This document shows positions 28,070 to 35,917 of a stretch of DNA of 64,000 bases, piece after piece. How positions within the stretch are numbered: position 1 is the stretch's first letter; every line of letters starts with the position of its first letter. Under the pieces are notes generated by a model. It saw only the letters and a list, made by a program, of their open reading frames with translations. It was not told where the DNA came from and did not search any database. Origin of the DNA: Isoptericola peretonis (GTDB lineage Bacteria; Actinomycetota; Actinomycetes; Actinomycetales; Cellulomonadaceae); contig JALQCY010000001.1 of NCBI GenBank assembly GCA_023241745.1, positions 1-64,000 on the forward strand, written 5' to 3'. Position numbers and translations under genes: made by a program.

Positions 28070-29040
28070 ACGGCGTCCTCCTTCATGAGGCTGCGCACGT
28101 ACGGGGCCGCGAGCAGCACCGTGAGCAGCAGGACGAAGATCGAGACGGCGGCCGCACCCGCGAAGTCCTGGCTGCCGATGCCGAGCTCGTAGATGAAGTT
28201 GCCGAGCAGGTTGGTCTCGGAGATCGGCGCGCCGGCGTCCTGCAGGAGGCGGATCTGCGCGAAGACCCGCAGGTCCCAGATGATCTGCAGCAGCAGCACG
28301 ATCGCGAGCACGGGGCGCACCAGCGGCAGCAGGATGTGCCACAGGATCTGCCCCGGCCGGGCGCCGTCGAGCCGCGCGGCCTCGAGGACCTCCTCGGACA
28401 CCTGGGTCAGGCCGGCGTACAGGGACATGGCCACGAACGGCACCGACATCCAGACGATGACGAGCGTCGCGACGAAGAAGAACGTGAGCGGCTGCGCGAG
28501 CCACGCGTAGCCGTCGTACCCCTCCAGGCCGATCTGGACGAGCAGCCAGTTGACGACGCCCGTGCGGTAGTCGAAGAGCCAGCGGAAGACGGTCACGGCG
28601 GCCACGAGCGGCGTCGCCCAGGCCAGGAGGAGCACGACCTGCATGACGATCCGCACCGCGCCGTGCACGGCGCGCATGAGCAGCGCGAGCCCGAGCCCGA
28701 TCGCGACGGTGAGGAAGGCGTTCACCAGGCAGAAGACGATCGACCGTCCGACGACGGCCCACAGCCGGTCGTCGGTGAAGATCCGGGCATAGTTGTCGAG
28801 CCCCACGAAGGTGGGCGGCGCGCCGAACTGCTGCATCATGCCGAACTGCTGCAGCGACGTCACGACCTGCCAGTACACGGGGTACCCGAGGCCGACCAGC
28901 AGGATCAGGGTGGCGGGGATCAGCAGGAGGTAGGGGGTGGCCGGCGTGCGCCGACGGCGGATCGCGATGGGCGACGGGGGCGTGCTGGCGGTGGCCTGCG
29001 CGGTCGGCGCGGTGGGCCCCGCGGGCGTCGTGGTGGTCAT
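28066..29040 (-). CDS. Sugar ABC transporter permease (MalF-type)
   Basis: A 324-residue permease with six helices after a 35-residue Thr/Pro-rich cytoplasmic leader. The EAA loop reads SEEVLEAARLDGARPGQILW at about 220. It pairs with the following MalG-type permease. A good ribosome binding site (GGAGGA) precedes ATG 29040. Confidence 0.93.
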   Translation of the reverse strand: MTTTTPAGPTAPTAQATASTPPSPIAIRRRRTPATPYLLLIPATLILLVGLGYPVYWQVVTSLQQFGMMQQFGAPPTFVGLDNYARIFTDDRLWAVVGRSIVFCLVNAFLTVAIGLGLALLMRAVHGAVRIVMQVVLLLAWATPLVAAVTVFRWLFDYRTGVVNWLLVQIGLEGYDGYAWLAQPLTFFFVATLVIVWMSVPFVAMSLYAGLTQVSEEVLEAARLDGARPGQILWHILLPLVRPVLAIVLLLQIIWDLRVFAQIRLLQDAGAPISETNLLGNFIYELGIGSQDFAGAAAVSIFVLLLTVLLAAPYVRSLMKEDAV

Positions 29041-29067
29041 GCGGTCCTCCTTCCCGGGGTCGTGGGT

Positions 29068-29105
29068 GACGGGCGGGGCGGCACCGCGGTGGCGCCCCGC
29101 CCGTC
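29068..29105. terminator. Intra-operon hairpin between binding-protein and permease genes
   Basis: A 13-bp stem (GACGGGCGGGGCG and complement) encloses a 12-nt loop that is itself self-complementary (CACC/GGTG). It lies in the 85-nt gap after the binding-protein gene. Such hairpins commonly attenuate transcription or protect the upstream message, giving more binding protein than permease. Confidence 0.72.
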
Positions 29106-29125
29106 GGGATCTGGCGACGAGGGTG

Positions 29126-30475
29126 TCAGCCCGCCTGGCCGTTGAGCATCGGCGTGATCTTGGCGTCGTACTCCTTGGCGAGCGCCGTCACGTCACCGCC
29201 CTCGGCGATCTTCTGGAAGAGCTCCTCGTAGACCGAGGCGCCCTCGACGGCGGCCCAGCCCGGCGCCGCCGGGACGAGCTTCGAGGCGACCGCGGTCTCG
29301 ACCGTGACCTCGCCGAACTTGTTCGGGTTGCCCTCGGCGTCGACCGTCATGATCTTGTTGAAGTCGGCGTTGGCCGGCCCGAGGCCGTTCTCGGCCAGCA
29401 TCGTCTGGTACTCGTCCGAGTAGATGATCCGGAGGAGGTTCTCGGAGAGCTCCGGGTGCTGCGACTTGGCGGAGACCGCGACGTTCGAGCCGCCGGCGAA
29501 GACCGGTGCCACGCCGCCGTCGACGCCCGGCAGGGCGAAGATGTCGAACCGGGAGTCGTCCGCCATGCCGTCGCGGACCTCCTTGCCGTCGTCGCCCTTC
29601 GTCAGGTCGCCGATGGACCAGCGGGCCCACGCGGGCGCCATGATCGTCGCGCCCGAGGGCGCCTCGCCCTCCGAGCCGTCGTTGAGGAAGTCCCAGTACG
29701 CCTCGTCCTTCTGGGTGGGCGGGAGGTTCGAGGCGCCCTCGAACACGTCCTGCCACTGCTCGAGGCCCTTCACGGTGCTCGGGTCGGACAGCGTGGAGGT
29801 CCACTGGTCGCCGTCCTTGACGGCGAGCTCGCCGCCGTTCGCGAAGACCCAGGAGATGCCGTTGCGCCAGTCCTGGCCGCCGATGGCGAAGCCGGACCGC
29901 TTGTCCGTCTTCAGCTTCTTGACCGAGTCGCCGAACTCGGCGAGCGTGGTCGGCACCTCGAGGCCGGCCTTCGACCAGATGTCCTTGCGGTAGAACATGT
30001 AGCGCGAGCCGTAGTAGTACGGCAGCGCGTACTTGGTCTCGTCGATCGACCCCGCCTCGACGAACGACGGCAGCAGCTTGTCGCCGCCGAGCTCCTCGTA
30101 CAGCTCGGGAGAGATCTCGCGGAAGGCGCCCGCGTAGGTGAAGGTCGGGGCCTGCGTGTTGCCGATCTCGACGACGTCCGGCGTGTTGGCGGCGTCCGGC
30201 AGCGCGGTCGTGAGCTTGGTGACCAGGTCGGTCCAGTCCTGCTCCTCGATCGTCAGCGTCGAACCGGGGTTCTCCTCGGCGAACGTGTCGACCAGGTACT
30301 TGCGCAGGTCGTCGTTCGTGTCCGAACCGGCGAGCCACAGGGTGATGTCGCCGGCCTCGGGGGTGCCGGCGGAGTCGCCGCTGCCCCCCTCGTCGGCGGG
30401 TGCGCACGCGGAGAGCGCGAGCGCGAGGGTCAGGCTCGTCGCCACGCCGGAGGCGACGACACGGGTCCTCTTCAC
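29126..30475 (-). CDS. Sugar ABC transporter substrate-binding lipoprotein, first copy
   Basis: A 449-residue lipoprotein (lipobox LALSAC, C24) of the family 1 solute-binding proteins. Features: DITLWLAGSDTNDDLRKYLV, IEEQDWTDLVTKL, VVEIGNTQAPTFTYAGAF, GGQDWRNGISWVFANGG. The pattern resembles actinobacterial chitobiose/GlcNAc binding proteins of the DasA kind, consistent with neighbours, but ligand is inferred. GTG start with AGAGGA ribosome binding site. Its upstream gap carries a motif shared with the operator of the ROK repressor. Confidence 0.9.
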   Translation of the reverse strand: MKRTRVVASGVATSLTLALALSACAPADEGGSGDSAGTPEAGDITLWLAGSDTNDDLRKYLVDTFAEENPGSTLTIEEQDWTDLVTKLTTALPDAANTPDVVEIGNTQAPTFTYAGAFREISPELYEELGGDKLLPSFVEAGSIDETKYALPYYYGSRYMFYRKDIWSKAGLEVPTTLAEFGDSVKKLKTDKRSGFAIGGQDWRNGISWVFANGGELAVKDGDQWTSTLSDPSTVKGLEQWQDVFEGASNLPPTQKDEAYWDFLNDGSEGEAPSGATIMAPAWARWSIGDLTKGDDGKEVRDGMADDSRFDIFALPGVDGGVAPVFAGGSNVAVSAKSQHPELSENLLRIIYSDEYQTMLAENGLGPANADFNKIMTVDAEGNPNKFGEVTVETAVASKLVPAAPGWAAVEGASVYEELFQKIAEGGDVTALAKEYDAKITPMLNGQAG

Positions 30476-30492
30476 TGGGGATTCCTCTCGAT

Positions 30493-30509
30493 CTGTACAG
30501 GGTCGAACT
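30493..30509 (-). promoter_or_regulatory. Candidate ROK repressor operator upstream of the transporter
   Basis: The plus strand segment GTACAGGGTCGAACT (30495-30509) matches GTACAGCGTCTTAACT (31721-31736) upstream of the ROK repressor, differing by a C/G change and a short indel. It lies 20 nt upstream of the binding-protein start. Confidence 0.45.
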
Positions 30510-30560
30510 GAGCAGCGCGACGCCGGGGACGGCGCTGCCGGGTGACGGTGTCCGCCGGGG

Positions 30561-31712
30561 TCAGGAGACCCCGAGCTGGGCGGCCAGCACCAGGACGGCC
30601 GCCCCCGCGAGGACGACGTCCTCGTCGAGCGTGGCCATCCGCAGCCGCAGTCCGGCGGCGGTGGCCGGCATCGTGCGGTCGGTCAGGGTCTGCAGGGCGG
30701 CGGAGCGCAGCGCGCCGTCGAGCAGGTCGGCGGGGCCGCTGAGCAGCACCTCGCCGAGGTTCAGGGCGCCCACGACGGGGGCGAGCGCGGCACCGAGCGT
30801 GCGCCCGACGCCGGCCAGTGCCTCGTCGGCGGCGGCGGGGTCGAGCCCGGCGACGGCCCGGCGCAGCGCCGGGGCCGCGAGCACCGTCTCGAGGCAGCCG
30901 CGGCGCCCGCAGGCGCACTGCTCGCCGTCCTCGACGACGGTGACGTGGCCCAGCTCGCCCGCGGCGTCCGCCGCGCCGTGCACGCGCGAGCCGTCGACCA
31001 TGACGCCGGCGCCGACGCCCTGGCCGACCGTCAGGACGAGCATGGAGTCGGCGGCGCCGCCGTACGTGTACTCGCCGAGCGCGGCGGAGTTCGCGTCGTT
31101 GGCGACGTGCACCGGCAGGGCGAGCCGGTCGGTGAGGATCGCGGCCAGGGGCAGGTCGGTCCACTGCCGGTTGGGGGCCTCGACGACGCGGCCCGCTCCG
31201 TCGACCACGCCCGGGGAGCCGACGCCCACCCCGATGACGGGACGGGTGGCCGCGGAGATCAGGGTGCGGGCGAAGCGGGTGAGCAGGTCCACGAGCTCGT
31301 CGCCGACGTGGCCCGCCACGGGCAGCGAGCGACGCACGACGGCCTCGCCGGTGAGCGTCATGACGGCGCCGCGCATGACGGCGTCGTCCGACAGGTCGAC
31401 GGCCACGATCTGGTAGGCGTCCGTGCGCATCCCGACGAGGATCGCGGGCTTACCGACGCGCCGTCCGGGCTGCACGCCCAGTTCCTCTACGAGCCCCTCG
31501 GCCAGCAGCACGTTCACGAGGTCGGAGATCGTCACCCGCGTCAGCGACGTCGCCCGGGCGAGGTCGGCGCGGGACGTGGGTCCCTCGTGGAACAGGTGCT
31601 GGAGCACCAGGGAACGGTTGTGGGCCCGGGCGTGCTCGGGGAGCACCTTGGAGGTGGCTCGCAGGCCGGCACCCAGACCTCGTCGTACTGTGCGCGTCGT
31701 CGGCGTGGACAT
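30561..31712 (-). CDS. ROK family transcriptional repressor (NagC/XylR type)
   Basis: The 383-residue regulator has an N-terminal winged helix-turn-helix (about 30-80: RSLVLQHLFHEGPTSRADLA, SLTRVTISDLVNVLLAEGLV), followed by a ROK sugar-sensing domain with the zinc motif CACGRRGCLE. The kinase-type ATP and catalytic residues are partly altered, as usual for regulators. It is the first gene of the leftward amino-sugar cluster and likely controls it and itself. The ATG at 31712 is 7 nt from a -10 element, so its mRNA should be leaderless. Confidence 0.9.
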   Translation of the reverse strand: MSTPTTRTVRRGLGAGLRATSKVLPEHARAHNRSLVLQHLFHEGPTSRADLARATSLTRVTISDLVNVLLAEGLVEELGVQPGRRVGKPAILVGMRTDAYQIVAVDLSDDAVMRGAVMTLTGEAVVRRSLPVAGHVGDELVDLLTRFARTLISAATRPVIGVGVGSPGVVDGAGRVVEAPNRQWTDLPLAAILTDRLALPVHVANDANSAALGEYTYGGAADSMLVLTVGQGVGAGVMVDGSRVHGAADAAGELGHVTVVEDGEQCACGRRGCLETVLAAPALRRAVAGLDPAAADEALAGVGRTLGAALAPVVGALNLGEVLLSGPADLLDGALRSAALQTLTDRTMPATAAGLRLRMATLDEDVVLAGAAVLVLAAQLGVS

Positions 31713-31716
31713 GTTT

Positions 31717-31735
31717 GTTAGTACAGCGTCTTAAC
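31717..31735. promoter_or_regulatory. Imperfect palindrome, candidate ROK operator
   Basis: GTTAGTAC and GTCTTAAC flank AGC, forming an inverted repeat with 6 of 8 positions matching. It overlaps the -10 element and spacer of the repressor promoter, the classic place for autorepression. Confidence 0.55.
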
Positions 31736-31748
31736 TAGCTCGTGTCAA
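31720..31748 (-). promoter_or_regulatory. Sigma-A-type promoter of the ROK repressor gene
   Basis: On the minus strand a perfect -35 TTGACA (31748-31743) is followed after exactly 17 nt by TGTACT (31725-31720). Transcription should start within a base or two of the ATG at 31712. Confidence 0.7.
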
Positions 31749-31906
31749 TCCGCTCCCGTCCGAGCACGCCGCGCGTTATCGGATCGTGACGACCGTCCTC
31801 ACCGCGGCCACGGGGACGCCCGGACGACGCGCCGCGCAAGGTCACGGTCTCGGCACGGTCCGGTCACGATCGCGCGGCCCCGACCAGCGGCGGAACGGCC
31901 CCGCCC

Positions 31907-31912
31907 TACGCT
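31907..31912 (+). promoter_or_regulatory. -10 element of the DUF4349 gene, leaderless
   Basis: TACGCT ends 7 nt before the ATG at 31920. Confidence 0.4.
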
Positions 31913-31919
31913 CTGAGCC

Positions 31920-32972
31920 ATGCCTGCCACCCCGCGCCCGGACCGGTCCCGTCGCGCGCCAGCCCTCACGGCGCTCGCGACAGCCCTCCTGCTCGCCGTC
32001 GCGGGCTGCTCCTCCGGAGGCGACTCCAGCGGTGCGTCGTCCGGCGTCGAGGCCGAGGCACCGGCCGCGGACGTCGGGACGGAGGGCGGCGCGGGCGAGG
32101 CGCTCACCGAGGGCGGCGACGGCTCCGGGGCGACGGGCGGCACCGAGCCGGCCGGCACCGCGGCGCAGCGGGAGATCGTCACCACCGGGAGCGCGACCGT
32201 CGTCGCCGACGACCCGGCGGCCGCCGCGAGCCGGCTCGCGCGGCTCGTCGAGGAGGCGGGTGGCCGGGTCGAGCGGCGCAGCGAGACCGTCACCACCGAC
32301 GACTCCCCCGGGTCCGCGTCGATGACGGTCCGGCTCCCGGCCGATCGGATGACCGGCGCCGTCGAGGCGCTGGACACGCTCGGCACGGTCGAGGCCGTCG
32401 ACGTGCAGACCACCGACGTCACCGGCGAGGGCCAGAACCTCGATGCCCGGATCGCCGCGCTGACCACCTCCACCGACCGGCTGCGCGACCTGATGAAGAG
32501 CGCCGGGAGCACCGAGGAGCTGCTCCAGGTGGAGCAGGAGCTGTCCGAGCGCCAGGCCGACCTCGACGCTCTCACCGCGGAACGTCAGCGCCTGTCGGAC
32601 CAGGTGGTCATGTCGACGCTCGACGTCGAGATCGTCCCCGAGCCGGTCGCCGCCGCGCAGTCGCGGGGCGGGTTCCTCGGCGGGCTCGCGGCCGGATGGG
32701 GCGGTCTGGTGACCACCGTGCAGACCGTCGTGCTGGTGCTCGGCGCCCTGCTCCCCTGGCTCGCCGTGGCCGCGCTCGGCTATCTCGGCTACCGCTGGGT
32801 GCGCCGCCGGACCCGTCCGTCGGCCGAGGCCGAGGGCGGCGCCCCGGGTGCGAACGGCGACGACGGCCCGGGCGGCCCGGGCGGTCACGACGGCCCCGAC
32901 GCGTTGCCCCCGGCGGAGCCGGCGCCGTCCGATCCCGACGAGGCCGCCGAGCCGGTGCCTGCGGGCCGCTGA
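31920..32972 (+). CDS. DUF4349 membrane-anchored lipoprotein
   Basis: The 350-residue protein has a lipobox (LLAVAGC, about C30), a Gly/Glu-rich low-complexity linker, and a DUF4349 domain (about 80-240) with a coiled-coil (TSTDRLRDLMKSAG to ERQRLSDQVVMSTLDVEI). A transmembrane helix at about 270-292 is followed by a basic patch and a disordered Gly/Pro tail. Function of the family is unknown. It lies alone between the divergent ROK repressor and the convergent GH20 gene. Confidence 0.85.
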   Translation: MPATPRPDRSRRAPALTALATALLLAVAGCSSGGDSSGASSGVEAEAPAADVGTEGGAGEALTEGGDGSGATGGTEPAGTAAQREIVTTGSATVVADDPAAAASRLARLVEEAGGRVERRSETVTTDDSPGSASMTVRLPADRMTGAVEALDTLGTVEAVDVQTTDVTGEGQNLDARIAALTTSTDRLRDLMKSAGSTEELLQVEQELSERQADLDALTAERQRLSDQVVMSTLDVEIVPEPVAAAQSRGGFLGGLAAGWGGLVTTVQTVVLVLGALLPWLAVAALGYLGYRWVRRRTRPSAEAEGGAPGANGDDGPGGPGGHDGPDALPPAEPAPSDPDEAAEPVPAGR

Positions 32973-33007
32973 CCGCCGCCCGCCCACCTGCCCGGCCGCG
33001 GATCGCG

Positions 33008-34705
33008 CTACGCGTCGGGCTCGGCGCCGTCGCGTCCCTCGACCCAGCCGCCCATCCCGGCCCACCCGGCCGCGGCCCGCTCGGCCGCGAGGTCGCGGGG
33101 GTAGCCCTCGACGCCGGGGCGCCGCTGCCACGGCCGAGGTCCCTCGAGCGGCCGGTACTCGACACCCGCCGCGTCGAGGCGGGCCAGGTGGCCGGGCAGC
33201 CGCTCGCCGAAGCCCGACGCCCCGGGGTTCCACACCGCCTCCGCGAACGCGGCCAGCCGCGGGAACGCCGCGTAGTCGAGCCGGCGGCCCGAGTCCAGGT
33301 GCTCGCTCCAGAGCTGCGCCTGCGCGCCCAGCAGGGTGCCCGGCAGGTCGCGGGCGAGCTCCGGGCGCGCCGCGAGCAGCGCCGCGGGCAGCGGCTCGAA
33401 CGCGCGGACGTCGTCGACCGTGCGCACGAACCCCACCGGCACGGGCTCGTCCGGGCCGTCGGCGGCGCGGTGGTCGAGGTAGACCTCCTGCTCGGGGGCC
33501 ATCACGACGTCGTGCCCCGCGGCCAGCGCGTCCACCGCCACGGCGTGCCCACGCCAGCAGGTGACGACGACGTCGCGCGGCAGGTCCGGCCCGAAGGCCT
33601 CGTCCCACACCACGGCGCGGCGGCCCCGCGACCTCAGGTGGTCCGCGAGCCGCGCGAGGAACCAGCCGTGCAGGCGGGTCACGTCCCCCTCGCCGTCCGC
33701 GCCGACCAGGCCCGACGCGGCAGCCCGCGCCACGGTGTCGGGCCGCTCCCGCCAGGCCGTGGTGGGCACCTCGTCCCCGCCGAGGGCCACGAAGGGCGAG
33801 TCGAAGACGTCACACACCTCGTCGAGGACGCCCCGGAAGAAGTCGACGGCCGCGGGCGACGGGTCGATCACGTCCTCGCTGATGCCCCAGGTGGTGCGCA
33901 CCTCGTGCGCCCCCGGTCGCGCGGCCAGCTCGGGGTAGGCCGTCAGGAGGGCCTGCACGTGGCCCGGCGAGCCGATCTCCGGCACCACGGTCACGCCCCG
34001 CTCGCGCGCGTAGGCGACGATCTCCCGCAGGTCGGCCTGCGTGTAATACCCGCCGTGGGGGCGCCCGTCGTACCGGCCGGCGCGCCAGGTCCCGACGCCG
34101 GACTCGCGCCGCCAGGAGCCCACCTCGACCAGCCGCGGGTACCGCAGCACCTCCATCCGCCACCCCTGGTCGTCGGTGAGGTGCAGCTGCAGCACGTTGA
34201 GGTGGTGGGCGGCGGCGAGGTCGACGAACCGCAGGACGTCGGCCTTCGGCAGGAAGTGGCGGGCGACGTCGAGCAGCACGCCCCGCCACCCGAACCGCGG
34301 CGCGTCCCGCACCTCGACGACGGGCAGCTCGAGCTCGGCGGCTCCGGCACGGCGGAAGCCCTGCGGGCCGGCGAGCTGGCGCAGCGTCTGGGCGGCCGCG
34401 TGCGCTCCCGCGAGGTCGGCGGCGGTGACCTGGACGCGGGCGCGCCCGGCCATGTCCTCGACCGCGAGGCGATACGCGCCCGCCCCGAGGGCCGGGTCGA
34501 GGGCGAACGTCACGTCCGCGACGTCGGGCCGGTCGGCGGGCACCAGGTCGACGCCGAACGCGTCCTCGGCCGCCCGCCGCCACCAGCGTGCGGCCGGCCG
34601 GAGCGTCGGGTCGGCGGCCCACCGGGCGCCGTCGGGCAGCACGACCGTGCGGCCGTCCACGTCGAGGGTCACGGGCGCGGGGACGACGTCGTCGGCGTGC
34701 GGCAT
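33008..34705 (-). CDS. Beta-N-acetylhexosaminidase, GH20, cytoplasmic
   Basis: The 565-residue enzyme removes terminal GlcNAc or GalNAc from oligosaccharides. It has an N-terminal GH20b domain, then the catalytic barrel with FGWRGVLLDVARHFLP, NVLQLHLTDDQGWRME, VTVVPEIGSPGHVQA and the catalytic Asp-Glu pair in FVALGGDEVP (about 308-313). No signal peptide is present, so it should act on imported oligosaccharides, fitting the uptake operon 1.3 kb away. ATG with TAGGGT 6 nt upstream, a separate leaderless promoter. Confidence 0.93.
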   Translation of the reverse strand: MPHADDVVPAPVTLDVDGRTVVLPDGARWAADPTLRPAARWWRRAAEDAFGVDLVPADRPDVADVTFALDPALGAGAYRLAVEDMAGRARVQVTAADLAGAHAAAQTLRQLAGPQGFRRAGAAELELPVVEVRDAPRFGWRGVLLDVARHFLPKADVLRFVDLAAAHHLNVLQLHLTDDQGWRMEVLRYPRLVEVGSWRRESGVGTWRAGRYDGRPHGGYYTQADLREIVAYARERGVTVVPEIGSPGHVQALLTAYPELAARPGAHEVRTTWGISEDVIDPSPAAVDFFRGVLDEVCDVFDSPFVALGGDEVPTTAWRERPDTVARAAASGLVGADGEGDVTRLHGWFLARLADHLRSRGRRAVVWDEAFGPDLPRDVVVTCWRGHAVAVDALAAGHDVVMAPEQEVYLDHRAADGPDEPVPVGFVRTVDDVRAFEPLPAALLAARPELARDLPGTLLGAQAQLWSEHLDSGRRLDYAAFPRLAAFAEAVWNPGASGFGERLPGHLARLDAAGVEYRPLEGPRPWQRRPGVEGYPRDLAAERAAAGWAGMGGWVEGRDGAEPDA

Positions 34706-34711
34706 CCCGCC

Positions 34712-34717
34712 ACCCTA
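34712..34717 (-). promoter_or_regulatory. -10 element of the GH20 gene, leaderless
   Basis: TAGGGT ends 6 nt before the ATG at 34705. Confidence 0.5.
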
Positions 34718-34765
34718 GAAATGTTCGGGCCCCGAAGCAATACACACCTCGCCCGGTGCCGGACG

Positions 34766-34805
34766 CACGACAGGCGGGCCACCGTGAGGTGGCCCGCCTG
34801 TCGTG
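34766..34805. terminator. Terminator of tmRNA
   Basis: A perfect 18-bp stem (CACGACAGGCGGGCCACC and complement) with a 4-nt loop begins 5 nt after the CCA end of the tmRNA on the minus strand. Confidence 0.9.
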
Positions 34806-34810
34806 AGGGG

Positions 34811-35174
34811 TGGAGCTGCCGGGAATCGAACCCGGGTCCGGTGGCGCTTTTCGAGGACTTCTCCGGGCGCAGTCTGCTGTGATTTTCTCGGCCCCCGCAC
34901 TCACGCAGACAAGGTGCGGACGGGCCCAGTCACCTGGGTGTCCCCGCCGCCCCGGTGACGAGGGCGACGAGCAGTGGCTCTCTAGATGACGTGAGCTACC
35001 GGGTCGAGAGCGATCCCGGGCTCACGGACTTCGGAGCTCGCTCAGGCGGCGAGGGCGAAGTCGGTGCGCTTGTTATCGGCACCTATAGGTTTGCAGGCAG
35101 CGTTGACGAGATGAGCCTGCATCCTCGGCCCGCTTCTCCTCGAAGCACGACCACCGTCGAAACCGATCAGCCCC
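34811..35174 (-). ncRNA. ssrA: Transfer-messenger RNA (tmRNA)
   Basis: The minus strand begins GGGGCTGATCGGTTTCGAC and ends with GGTTCGATTCCCGGCAGCTCCA. The 5' GGGGCTG pairs with the 3' CAGCTCC to form the acceptor stem, and CCA is encoded. The internal reading frame at 35080-35042 encodes the degradation tag ADNKRTDFALAA followed by TGA, typical of Actinobacteria. With SmpB encoded just upstream it rescues stalled ribosomes. Confidence 0.97.
35042..35080 (-). other. Proteolysis tag reading frame of tmRNA
   Basis: Twelve codons read ADNKRTDFALAA, then TGA. The FALAA end is recognised by ClpXP-type proteases in the established trans-translation pathway. Confidence 0.93.
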
Positions 35175-35310
35175 TATGCATTTTTCAAACCGGGTCTGCC
35201 GACCCTGCCGGCCGCGGGGAACCCCGCACCGACGTCCTCCAGTCTAGAGGATCAACCACGCCGATCGCGCGGATATTTCCGCACTCCCGGCCCGGGTGGC
35301 GCGCTCGGCC

Positions 35311-35811
35311 TCAGCCGAGCAGCTCCTTGTGCCGCATGGCCCGCTGCGCCTCGCGCATGTCCTGCTTCTCGCGCAGCGTCTGCCGCTTGTCGAACTCCTT
35401 CTTGCCTCGCGCCAGGGCGATCTCCACCTTGGCGCGGCCGTCCAGGAAGTACAGGCTCAGCGGGATGAGGGTGTGCCCCTTCTCGCGCGACTTGACCCCC
35501 AGCCGGTCGATCTCCTCGCGGTGCAGCAGCAGCTTGCGCTTGCGCCGCGGCGCGTGGTTGTTCCACGTGCCCTGGAAGTACTCGGGGATGTGGACGTTCT
35601 CGAGCCAGGCCTCGCCGTGGTCGATCGCCGCGTACCCGTCGAGCAGCGACGCCCGACCCATGCGCAGCGCCTTGACCTCGGTGCCCGACAGCACGATCCC
35701 GGCCTCGACGACGTCCTCGATCACGTAGTCGTGGCGGGCCTTCTTGTTGTTCGCCACGATCTTGCGCGGGTCGGCCTGGTTCTTCTTGGCGCCACCCCTG
35801 GCCCTGGACAT
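35311..35811 (-). CDS. smpB: SsrA-binding protein SmpB
   Basis: The 166-residue tmRNA partner has the canonical core [38 protein letters not shown], and LPLSLYF-like [28 protein letters not shown], plus a C-terminal basic tail. ATG at 35811 has a strong GGAGGAGGA ribosome binding site. It is followed by ssrA and preceded by the cell-wall hydrolase gene. Confidence 0.96.
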   Translation of the reverse strand: MSRARGGAKKNQADPRKIVANNKKARHDYVIEDVVEAGIVLSGTEVKALRMGRASLLDGYAAIDHGEAWLENVHIPEYFQGTWNNHAPRRKRKLLLHREEIDRLGVKSREKGHTLIPLSLYFLDGRAKVEIALARGKKEFDKRQTLREKQDMREAQRAMRHKELLG

Positions 35812-35917
35812 GGTCTCCTCCTCCCGGCATCGCGGTCTCGCGACGACCCAGGATACGGGACCACCGCCCCGTGGCCAGGGGATTTCCGCGCTGGGCGGAC
35901 GGCGCCGAGGGGCACCG

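Noticed and set aside
30476..30560. DasR-type operator (ACTGGTCTAGACCACT-like) upstream of the transporter
   Set aside because: No such sequence was found there or before nagB; the ROK-linked motif is the better candidate.
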